Shown here piece after piece: positions 57,327-64,000 of a DNA stretch of 64,000 nt. Below the pieces are notes generated by a model. The model saw only the letters and a list, made by a program, of their open reading frames with translations. It made no database searches and was not told where the DNA came from. This DNA is from Echinicola sp. 20G. Lineage in GTDB: Bacteria > Bacteroidota > Bacteroidia > Cytophagales > Cyclobacteriaceae. A program made the position numbers and the translations under genes. The DNA is taken from NCBI RefSeq assembly GCF_015533855.1, contig NZ_AP024154.1, positions 4,036,501 through 4,100,500 on the forward strand, read 5' to 3'. The stretch's first letter is position 1. Each line of letters starts with the position of its first letter.

Positions 57327-59069
57327 ATGAAAAAACAACCTATTATCCTATTGGCTTTTTTTTTGGCCACCTTTGCTTTTAATCTAGTTTTAGCAAGACA
57401 GAAGGCAGACAATAGTCCTCTGTTTACCAAGGTCATTTATCAGGGGAATGATCAGGTTTATAATGAAAATCCACTTGAAAAGGATGAATTTTATAATCCG
57501 ATTCTTCAAGGATGTTATCCTGATCCGGCCATTACCAGAAAGGGTGATGATTATTACATGGTAGTATCCTCTTTCGCCATGTTCCCGGGGGTGCCGATTT
57601 TCCATTCTAATGATTTGGTGAACTGGACCCAGATCGGTCATGTGCTGGATAGAACTTCTCAGCTAGATGTGCATGATACAGGAATAAGTGGAGGAGTGTA
57701 CGCTCCGGATATCCGTTATAATCCGCACAATGATACTTTCTATATGATTACCACTGCGTTTGCCGGAGGTTTGGGGAATTTTGTGGTCAAAACCAAAGAC
57801 CCAATGCAAGGCTGGAGTGAGCCGTATAAATTGAATTTTGAAGGTATTGATCCAGCCATTTTCTTTGATGATGACGGAAAGGCCTATGTGGTGCATAATG
57901 ATGCGCCAACGCAGGGTGAGGAATTGTATAATGGTCACCGCGTGATTAAGGTTTGGGAATATGATCTTGAGAAGGATCAGGTTATTGCGGGAACAGATAA
58001 ATTGATCGTCAATGGGGGAGTGGACCTTTCTAAAAAACCGATTTGGATTGAAGCCCCACATATCTATAAGAAGGACGGTAAGTATTATTTGATGTGTGCT
58101 GAAGGTGGTACTGGAGGCTGGCACAGTGAAGTGGTTTTTGTGAGTGATGATCCAAAAGGGCCATATATACCTGCGCCAAGTAATCCGATTCTTAGCCAGC
58201 GGTATTTATCCCAAAATCGTGAAAATAAGGTGGATTGGGCAGGCCATGCCGACCTGATTGAAGGACCTGATGGAAAATATTACGGGGTATTTCTAGGTAT
58301 TCGTCCCAATGAAAAAAATAGGGTAAATACAGGCAGGGAAACCTTTATTCTACCAGTGGATTGGTCGGGTGAGTTTCCTGTTTTTGAAAATGGTTTGGTG
58401 CCCATGGAACCCAAGTTGAAAATGCCAGCAGGCGTGGAAAACAAAACTGGGCAGGAAGGCTTCTTTCCAAATGGTAACTTTACTATTATAGAGGATTTTT
58501 CTTCCAAAAAATTGGACTACCGTTGGATAGGTCTGAGGGGACCAAGAGAAGCCTTTATTTCCCAAAGCAAAAAGGGACTACAGATCAAACCTTTTGATAC
58601 CAATATCAAAGAGGTCAAGCCTACTTCCACGCTTTTTCACAGACAGCAGCATAAAAATTTCTCATTCACTGCGACATTGGAATATCAACCCCAGTCTGAA
58701 ACAGATTTGGCTGGCTTGACCTGTGTGCAAAGTGAGGCCTTCAATTATGTGTTTGGGATTACCAAAGTGGACAATGAATATGTATTGCTCCTGGAGAGAA
58801 CCGAAGCAGAGGGCAGAGGTAGAAACCGTGCGTTGAAGTCAGAAATTTTGGCAAGTACCAATATTGACCTTAAACAACCTGTTTCATTAAGGGTAAGTGC
58901 AAAGGGAGATGATTTCGAATTTAGCTATTCTACCAACGGAACTGATTTCCAAAATCTGGGAGGTACAGTGTCCGGCGATATCCTTTCCACGAATGTAGCT
59001 GGTGGATTTACAGGCAATTTGATCGGTCTTTATGCTACCAAAGCCAATGATGCCTATCCTACGGAGTAG
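57327..59069 (+). CDS. GH43 beta-xylosidase-like enzyme with C-terminal beta-sandwich
   Basis: About 580 residues from the ATG at 57327; the frame also opens with an unlikely TTG at 57303. Signal peptide ends V-L-A-R-Q. Propeller: N-P-I-L-Q-G-C-Y-P-D-P-A-I-T-R, E-G-I-D-P-A-I-F-F-D and acid Glu in W-I-E-A-P-H-I-Y. From about residue 380 a GH43_C2 concanavalin-like domain (I-E-D-F-S-S-K-K-L-D-Y-R-W). Long two-domain forms of this type are usually beta-xylosidases or bifunctional arabinofuranosidases. Confidence 0.9.
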   Translation: MKKQPIILLAFFLATFAFNLVLARQKADNSPLFTKVIYQGNDQVYNENPLEKDEFYNPILQGCYPDPAITRKGDDYYMVVSSFAMFPGVPIFHSNDLVNWTQIGHVLDRTSQLDVHDTGISGGVYAPDIRYNPHNDTFYMITTAFAGGLGNFVVKTKDPMQGWSEPYKLNFEGIDPAIFFDDDGKAYVVHNDAPTQGEELYNGHRVIKVWEYDLEKDQVIAGTDKLIVNGGVDLSKKPIWIEAPHIYKKDGKYYLMCAEGGTGGWHSEVVFVSDDPKGPYIPAPSNPILSQRYLSQNRENKVDWAGHADLIEGPDGKYYGVFLGIRPNEKNRVNTGRETFILPVDWSGEFPVFENGLVPMEPKLKMPAGVENKTGQEGFFPNGNFTIIEDFSSKKLDYRWIGLRGPREAFISQSKKGLQIKPFDTNIKEVKPTSTLFHRQQHKNFSFTATLEYQPQSETDLAGLTCVQSEAFNYVFGITKVDNEYVLLLERTEAEGRGRNRALKSEILASTNIDLKQPVSLRVSAKGDDFEFSYSTNGTDFQNLGGTVSGDILSTNVAGGFTGNLIGLYATKANDAYPTE

Positions 59070-59164
59070 ATAGACTAAAAAATCCATTAACGCCAAAGCA
59101 TGAAATACTTTTTTAAACCACCAACCAAAAGAGGTGGGGACTTTATGTCCTCACTTCTTTATTG

Positions 59165-59275
59165 ACAGGATCCAGTTTGGAACTTACCGAAGAATTAGGT
59201 CAAGTAGCTCAGTTCGAATGGTACTTGGAGGACCGTGCCTTGTATGAGGTCATGGCTAATGATATAATCGATTAA
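59165..59275 (+). pseudogene. Possible gene remnant (C-terminal fragment, unrecognised)
   Basis: 37 open codons ending in TAA within an otherwise gene-free gap. The translation (L-E-L-T-E-E-L-G-Q-V-A-Q-F-E-W-Y-L-E-D-R) has coding-like composition and amphipathic helix pattern. It has no start codon other than a TTG just upstream (59162). It might be the tail of a lost gene. I do not recognise the family. Confidence 0.3.
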
Positions 59276-59300
59276 TTTTAATCTATTTAATAACCTTATT

Positions 59301-60239
59301 ATGTTTTATTTGATGAAAAACCTCACCAAAACCGTTTTTGCAATTGTCTTGCTTTTTAGCATCAACCTTACCATGGCGCAGGATGGAACCATGTATCCAA
59401 TTGACAACCCGGAGGAACCCAATGCCATCCCACTGGGTACAGGAGGTGTGGAAGGTCAACCTGCTCCTGAGACCTGGTTTCGCCAATGGGGCGACCCAAT
59501 GGCCAGAAACATCAGTACCGCCACACTGACCCCTTTTTTTCCAGAACCCGGTAAGGCCAACGGCACAACGGTGATCGTAGCGCCCGGAGGTGGTTTTAGA
59601 TGGCTTTCAATGGGGAACGAAGGTTGGGAAGTGGCCGAAGCACTAGCTGAACAGGGGATCACGGCATTTGTATTAAAATACAGGTTGCATCCGACACCTG
59701 AATCACTGGAAGATTTCAGCAATTCCATGAACAGGACCTTTGAGGCAGCATCTAAAGCAACAGGAGACGAAAAAGCTCCTCCGAGACCTCGAAGGATCCT
59801 TTCTGATCAACTCGAAGACGCAGAAGCTGCCTATGCCATGATTGTTGAGCGTGCCGAAGAGTGGGGAGTTGACACAAACAGGATAGGCATGATTGGCTTT
59901 TCGGCGGGAGCAGGACTTACCATGCACTGCACACTCAATTCAGAGACCATGGATTTGGCCTTTATCGGCCCTATCTACGGGGGGATGGGAGAGGTAGCTG
60001 TGCCAAAGGATGCTCCTCCAATGTTCAATGTTATTGCCAGCGATGATTTTCTGTTTAACGGGCAATTTGGTGTGATCAGTTCTTGGTATAAAGCTGGTAT
60101 ACCAGTAGAGTTTCACCTTTACCAAAATGGAGGTCATGGTTTCGGCCTGGGAAATCCCGATCGTACTAGCAACAGTTGGTTTGAGGCTTTTATGCACTGG
60201 TTGGATGTGAATGACTTTCTGAAGGGGGGTGACAGGTAA
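59301..60239 (+). CDS. BD-FAE-like alpha/beta hydrolase (acetylxylan/feruloyl esterase type)
   Basis: 312 residues; the start could be the second ATG at 59313, which gives the standard signal peptide ending T-M-A-Q. Alpha/beta hydrolase: A-P-G-G-G-F-R-W (oxyanion region), nucleophile Ser201 in I-G-F-S-A-G-A-G, late Asp in A-S-D-D-F-L-F and catalytic His in N-G-G-H-G-F. Such exported BD-FAE/axe-like esterases de-acetylate xylo-oligosaccharides. Decayed GH10 sequence lies directly downstream. Confidence 0.87.
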   Translation: MFYLMKNLTKTVFAIVLLFSINLTMAQDGTMYPIDNPEEPNAIPLGTGGVEGQPAPETWFRQWGDPMARNISTATLTPFFPEPGKANGTTVIVAPGGGFRWLSMGNEGWEVAEALAEQGITAFVLKYRLHPTPESLEDFSNSMNRTFEAASKATGDEKAPPRPRRILSDQLEDAEAAYAMIVERAEEWGVDTNRIGMIGFSAGAGLTMHCTLNSETMDLAFIGPIYGGMGEVAVPKDAPPMFNVIASDDFLFNGQFGVISSWYKAGIPVEFHLYQNGGHGFGLGNPDRTSNSWFEAFMHWLDVNDFLKGGDR

Positions 60240-60274
60240 AAACAGGAGAGTAGGGACAGATGTAAACATATACC

Positions 60275-60387
60275 GAAAGCCCTTTAAGATTGAGACCCTG
60301 ATGGGTGATCTTTTACCGGGAAGATTCTCCCTGGTACCAAATGACAAGAGAACCGTATATTGATTCGGCTTTTGTATAAGCGCATAG
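60275..60387 (+). pseudogene. Decayed GH10 xylanase fragment
   Basis: 113 bp in the gap before the GH10 gene align with the inside of that same gene (60965-61078) at about 85% identity by hand count, with one single-base gap. Compared with the gene, the acid/base Glu codon GAA reads AAA, the Tyr codon three codons later reads TAA, and a G is missing soon after. It is therefore non-coding. Sequence outside these limits does not match obviously. Confidence 0.88.
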
Positions 60388-60422
60388 GACTGATTACCCT
60401 AAACCCAAAACAAACCTATTGA

Positions 60423-61571
60423 ATGAAAAAACTTGGACTAAATTTTTGGACTTTTATTGCATTAAGTCTATTTATATTCAGTTGTAGCCCTTCTGATGAG
60501 ATGAAACCGGACTTGGATGGTCAGCCGGATTCCAATGATGACCAACAGCCCCCAAATGAAGAAGTAGAGGCTGTACCTCTAAAAGAACTGTTCAAAGACT
60601 ATTTCCCTATTGGAGCAGCGATCACACCTCAGCATGTGGATCCCAATACGGCGCACGAGAAAGCACTGTTAGAACATTTTTCCAGTGTGACAGCGGAGAA
60701 CGTCATGAAACCGGACCAATTGCAACGTAATAAGGGAACATTTACCTGGGACAATGCCGACAAGATAGTGCAATTTGCCAAGGAGCACAGTATCAAAGTC
60801 AGGGGACACTGTCTGACCTGGCACTCCCAGACTTCTGACTGGATGTTTTATGATGAAGATGGAGAACTTTTACCCAAGGAAATTGCCTTGGACCAACTGG
60901 AAGAACATATCACTACCTTAGTGTCCAGGTACAAAGGAGAGGTATATGCCTGGGATGTGGTGAATGAAGCCCTTTACGATTGGGATCCTGATGGGGTCAT
61001 CTTTTACCGGGAAGATTCTCCGTGGTATCAAATGATAGGAGAGTCGTATATTGATTCGGCTTTTGTATATGCCCACAGAGCCGATCCAGGTGCCAAACTG
61101 TTTTACAACGATTACAATTCTATTTTTGGCTGGAAAAGGGACAAGATATTTGAATTGGTCAAAAGGTTAAAGGAGAATGATATCCCTATCGATGGCATTG
61201 GGATGCAGGGGCATTGGTTTGTAGGGACTTCAGAGGAAGACATCCGTGCCACATTGGATTTGTACAAACAGTTGGGGGTTGAAATTCAGATTACGGAATT
61301 GGACGTATCGGTATATTTGTCAGGAGACGAGACTGGCTCTGAGACCTACACAGAAGCATTTTCCATTAGGCAAAAGCAAGCGTACCGAATGATTTTCCAG
61401 GTCTTGCTGGATTACAGCGATATCATTTCAGGAGTGACGTTTTGGGGAATTGGAGATGATGGGACTTGGCTGGACAAACCGGGACGTAAGGCTTTTCCGT
61501 TTTTGCTGGACGAAAACTTACAACCCAAACCGGTGTATTTTGAAGTGCAGAACTTGGTGCAAAACCACTGA
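60423..61571 (+). CDS. GH10 endo-1,4-beta-xylanase, lipoprotein
   Basis: 382 residues; lipobox I-F-S-C at about residue 20, then an acidic linker (about 22-50) and a GH10 barrel: V-T-A-E-N-V-M-K-P, R-G-H-C-L-T-W-H-S-Q, acid/base Glu182 in D-V-V-N-E-A, G-I-G-M-Q-G-H, nucleophile Glu292 in I-T-E-L-D-V-S, W-G-I-G-D-D. Third GH10 of the locus and different from the one at 41457. An internal 114-bp stretch is duplicated in decayed form just upstream. Confidence 0.95.
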   Translation: MKKLGLNFWTFIALSLFIFSCSPSDEMKPDLDGQPDSNDDQQPPNEEVEAVPLKELFKDYFPIGAAITPQHVDPNTAHEKALLEHFSSVTAENVMKPDQLQRNKGTFTWDNADKIVQFAKEHSIKVRGHCLTWHSQTSDWMFYDEDGELLPKEIALDQLEEHITTLVSRYKGEVYAWDVVNEALYDWDPDGVIFYREDSPWYQMIGESYIDSAFVYAHRADPGAKLFYNDYNSIFGWKRDKIFELVKRLKENDIPIDGIGMQGHWFVGTSEEDIRATLDLYKQLGVEIQITELDVSVYLSGDETGSETYTEAFSIRQKQAYRMIFQVLLDYSDIISGVTFWGIGDDGTWLDKPGRKAFPFLLDENLQPKPVYFEVQNLVQNH

Positions 61572-61794
61572 TGCTTGCCCTTAAGTGTTACTGAGTTGAC
61601 GGTTCAAAGCTCTTGCAAAAGCGCAGAGACGCTAAGGAAGAAGTAGCTTAAACCCTCTGCTTAGGAATTGTTAAAAGTGATTATCATGGAGATTTTGCCT
61701 CTTGACAAGGCCAGTGTCCACTCAGCTTTAACTCAGCATTAGCATGAAATTAGATGGATAAATGGATAATTGATACCACCAAAATAACTTAATA
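61572..61794. other. Gap between GH10 and GH3
   Basis: 223 bp with no ORF of note. It contains AAAGCGCAGAGACGCTAAG (about 61619-61637), resembling a short dispersed sequence seen in many bacterial genomes. No terminator was identified. Confidence 0.4.
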
Positions 61795-64000
61795 ATGAAA
61801 GTAAAATCTTTAGAAATACCTTCAATTCACAAATTAGGATTTAGTTTTAGTGCCATGGGGTTAAAATATTGGGGATTAGGCTTCCTGTTTTACTTTATGG
61901 CCGGAAATATGGTCAGCGAGGCCCAGGAGGGTAACCCTGATTTTTCCTTTTTTGATACGGATAAAAACTTCGAAGAGCGGGTGGATATTCTGGTGGATCA
62001 AATGACCTTGGAGGAGAAGGTAAGTCAAATGATGAATGCCTCTCCGGCCATTTCCCGTCTAAAAGTCCCAGAATACAATTGGTGGAATGAATGCTTGCAT
62101 GGTGTAGCTAGAGCAGGCTATGCCACCGTTTTCCCCCAGTCCATTTCCGTTGCGGCTTCTTTTGATAAAGGCCTTATGAAGGAAATAGGCACAGTGATTT
62201 CCGATGAGGCCAGGGCCAAGCACCATGAGTTTATCAGAAATGGCAAAAGGGGGATTTATACCGGACTGGATTTTTGGTCACCCAATATCAATATATTTCG
62301 GGATCCACGATGGGGAAGAGGCCATGAAACTTATGGCGAAGATCCTTATCTCACCGGAGAGCTGGCTTCCCAATTTATAGAGGGCTTGCAAGAGTATGAT
62401 GGAAAATACCTGAAGACGATTGCCACTTCCAAACACTTTGCCGTCCATTCCGGACCAGAGCCACTTCGACATTCTTTTGATGTGGATGTGAGTGACAGGG
62501 ACTTGTATGAAACCTATCTTCCTGCATTCCGAAAAACAGTTAAAGAGGCAAAGGTGTATTCTATCATGGGGGCGTACAATCGTTTTAGAGGGGAGTCCTG
62601 CAGTGGTCATGACTTTTTGCTGAATAAGGTTTTGAGGGAGCAGTGGGGATTTGAAGGTTATGTTGTTTCAGACTGTGGTGCCATCCAAGATATTCATACG
62701 GGCCATAAGATTGCATCAACAGCAGCGGAAGCTGCGGCAATTGGAGTTTCTGGTGGTTGTGATTTGAATTGTGGAAATTATTATGTTCACCTTACTGATG
62801 CCGTGGCGCAAGGTTTGGTAAGCGAGGAAGAGATTGATGTTGCGGTAAAGCGACTGTTTTTGGCCAGGTTTAAATTGGGAATGTTTGATCCTGAGGAAGC
62901 GGTTTCTTATGCCCAAATTCCTTTCGGAATCGTCTGCTCCGAGGCCCACAATACCTTGGCAAGACAGGCAGCCCAAAAAAGCATGGTGCTGCTGAAAAAT
63001 CAGAATGATTTACTGCCACTATCGGTGGACAAGGTCAAAAAAATAGCGGTAATAGGCCCCAATGCGGACAATGTGGAATCGCTTTTGGGCAACTATCATG
63101 GCATACCCAAAAAGCCGGTCACTTTTCTGGAGGGAATAAAGCACAAGGTGGGGCCAAAGGCTGAAGTAGTGCATTCAGAAGGCGTACATCCTGCCGAAGG
63201 GTTTTATAACCTGAAGCCCATTCCTTCTGCTTATTTTGAAACGGAAGATGGACGTCAGGGACTCAAAGGGTCTTATTATAATAACCTCAACTGGGAAGGT
63301 GAGCCGGTCTTGGAACGGATAGATGACCAAATTGATTTTTCTTGGGAACACCAGCCCATTTCGAAAGAGCTGATCGATAATTTCTCTGTAAAATGGGAGG
63401 GTTATCTGGTTCCTCCGGAAAGTGGACGTTATGAATTCGGTGTGTTTTCAAAAAGAGGTATGAAAATACGTATTGACGGGAAAGAAATATCCAATGGGTC
63501 GGGTACCATTCACCGGGGAAGATATGCCACCGATATTGTTTCCTTGAAAGAAGGGAGAAGGTATAAGGTGGAAGTCACTTTTTTCAGTGATGAGACCAAT
63601 GCCATCTCCCAAATGCTGTGGGCAAGGCCGGATGTCAGCAAGATAGATGAGGCGGTTGCACTGGCCAAAAGTGCGGACTTGGCCGTGGTGGTGCTGGGAT
63701 TGTCCCAAAGACTGGAAGGGGAAAGCATGGATGTGGTCACCCCAGGATTTGATGGAGGAGACCGTACCGCGATCACTTTGCCGGCACAGCAGGAAGCTTT
63801 GCTCAAAGCCGTCAAAGCTACGGGAAAACCGGTGATTTTGGTGCTGAATGCGGGCAGTGCCATGGCGATCAACTGGGCCAAAGAAAATGTGGATGCCATT
63901 ATTAGTGCTGGTTATCCGGGAGAAGAAGGTGGTAATGCGCTTGCAGATGTGGTCTTTGGAGACTATAATCCTGCGGGCAGGCTGCCAATCACCTACTACC
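61795..64000 (+). CDS. GH3 beta-xylosidase/beta-glucosidase with PA14 insertion (3' end outside window)
   Basis: At least 735 residues with no stop before the edge. The N-terminal membrane or signal segment (about 20-45) ends S-E-A-Q. The GH3 barrel has N-W-W-N-E-C-L-H-G-V-A-R, D-P-R-W-G-R-G-H-E-T-Y-G-E-D, S-K-H-F-A-V-H-S-G-P and nucleophile Asp293 in V-V-S-D-C-G-A. The second domain contains a PA14 insertion (about 470-600; Y-Y-N-N-L-N-W-E-G-E, G-R-Y-E-F-G-V-F-S). E-C-L-H-G-V-A-R near the start is typical of GH3 xylosidases. It would release xylose from xylo-oligosaccharides. Confidence 0.93.
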   Translation, partial: MKVKSLEIPSIHKLGFSFSAMGLKYWGLGFLFYFMAGNMVSEAQEGNPDFSFFDTDKNFEERVDILVDQMTLEEKVSQMMNASPAISRLKVPEYNWWNECLHGVARAGYATVFPQSISVAASFDKGLMKEIGTVISDEARAKHHEFIRNGKRGIYTGLDFWSPNINIFRDPRWGRGHETYGEDPYLTGELASQFIEGLQEYDGKYLKTIATSKHFAVHSGPEPLRHSFDVDVSDRDLYETYLPAFRKTVKEAKVYSIMGAYNRFRGESCSGHDFLLNKVLREQWGFEGYVVSDCGAIQDIHTGHKIASTAAEAAAIGVSGGCDLNCGNYYVHLTDAVAQGLVSEEEIDVAVKRLFLARFKLGMFDPEEAVSYAQIPFGIVCSEAHNTLARQAAQKSMVLLKNQNDLLPLSVDKVKKIAVIGPNADNVESLLGNYHGIPKKPVTFLEGIKHKVGPKAEVVHSEGVHPAEGFYNLKPIPSAYFETEDGRQGLKGSYYNNLNWEGEPVLERIDDQIDFSWEHQPISKELIDNFSVKWEGYLVPPESGRYEFGVFSKRGMKIRIDGKEISNGSGTIHRGRYATDIVSLKEGRRYKVEVTFFSDETNAISQMLWARPDVSKIDEAVALAKSADLAVVVLGLSQRLEGESMDVVTPGFDGGDRTAITLPAQQEALLKAVKATGKPVILVLNAGSAMAINWAKENVDAIISAGYPGEEGGNALADVVFGDYNPAGRLPITYY

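Noticed and set aside
59190..59240. tRNA-like words (GTAGCTCAGTTCGAATGG)
   Set aside because: No acceptor, anticodon or T-arm pairing could be formed around it; the stretch reads as an open coding frame instead.

Overview
The window comes from a Bacteroidota genome, most likely Cytophagales/Cyclobacteriaceae (Echinicola-, Cyclobacterium- or Algoriphagus-like). The evidence is three SusC/SusD outer-membrane pairs, a PorP/SprF protein, a type IX secretion (T9SS) type B sorting domain, an ECF sigma/FecR/transducer cassette and AT-rich intergenic regions. The taxon is inferred from family content only.

Left flank (1-5.8 kb). A giant secreted adhesin, cut by the window edge, carries near-perfect 79-residue MBG repeats and a T9SS type B domain. 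It overlaps a PorP/SprF gene by 4 bp, and an intrinsic terminator follows. Next come a small membrane ORF and a decayed IS3-family element whose orfB has an in-frame TAG.

Integration point (5.7-7.5 kb). Exactly nucleotides 32-73 of a CAU-anticodon tRNA remain on the minus strand, with the tRNA's terminator still attached. A tyrosine recombinase points away from this remnant. This is the architecture of one end of a tRNA-integrated element. The polysaccharide locus to the right could therefore be island-borne, but the other end is not in the window.

Xylan utilisation locus (7.5-64 kb, continuing past the right edge). A LacI regulator and a GH67 alpha-glucuronidase are transcribed leftward. 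Rightward run: SusC/SusD pair 1; GH30 glucuronoxylanase, UxuA mannonate dehydratase, GH115 alpha-glucuronidase and an SGNH acetylesterase; an ECF sigma factor and a FecR anti-sigma factor; an STN-bearing SusC (xusA-like), SusD, SusC, SusD, a XusE-like lipoprotein and a GH10 with inserted CBM-like modules (the core xus/xyn10C order); then GH5, GH10, two GH43, GH95, CE15, GH43, a CE6-type esterase, a double CE1-type esterase, GH97, two GH43, a BD-FAE-like esterase, GH10 and a GH3 cut by the window edge.

How it fits together. GH10, GH30 and possibly GH5 enzymes cut the xylan backbone. CE15 breaks glucuronoyl ester links to lignin, and the other esterases remove acetyl and feruloyl groups. GH67 and GH115 release (4-O-methyl)glucuronic acid, UxuA feeds the uronate into the cell's hexuronate pathway, and GH43/GH95/GH97/GH3 trim arabinose, galactose and xylose. 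The SusC/D pairs import oligosaccharides. Two regulatory inputs are visible: a LacI regulator with three AACCGATT-core palindromes as candidate operators, and a sigma/anti-sigma/transducer cassette in front of the core transport genes. A decayed GH10 fragment just upstream of the last GH10 gene shows that the locus has gained and lost xylanase copies.
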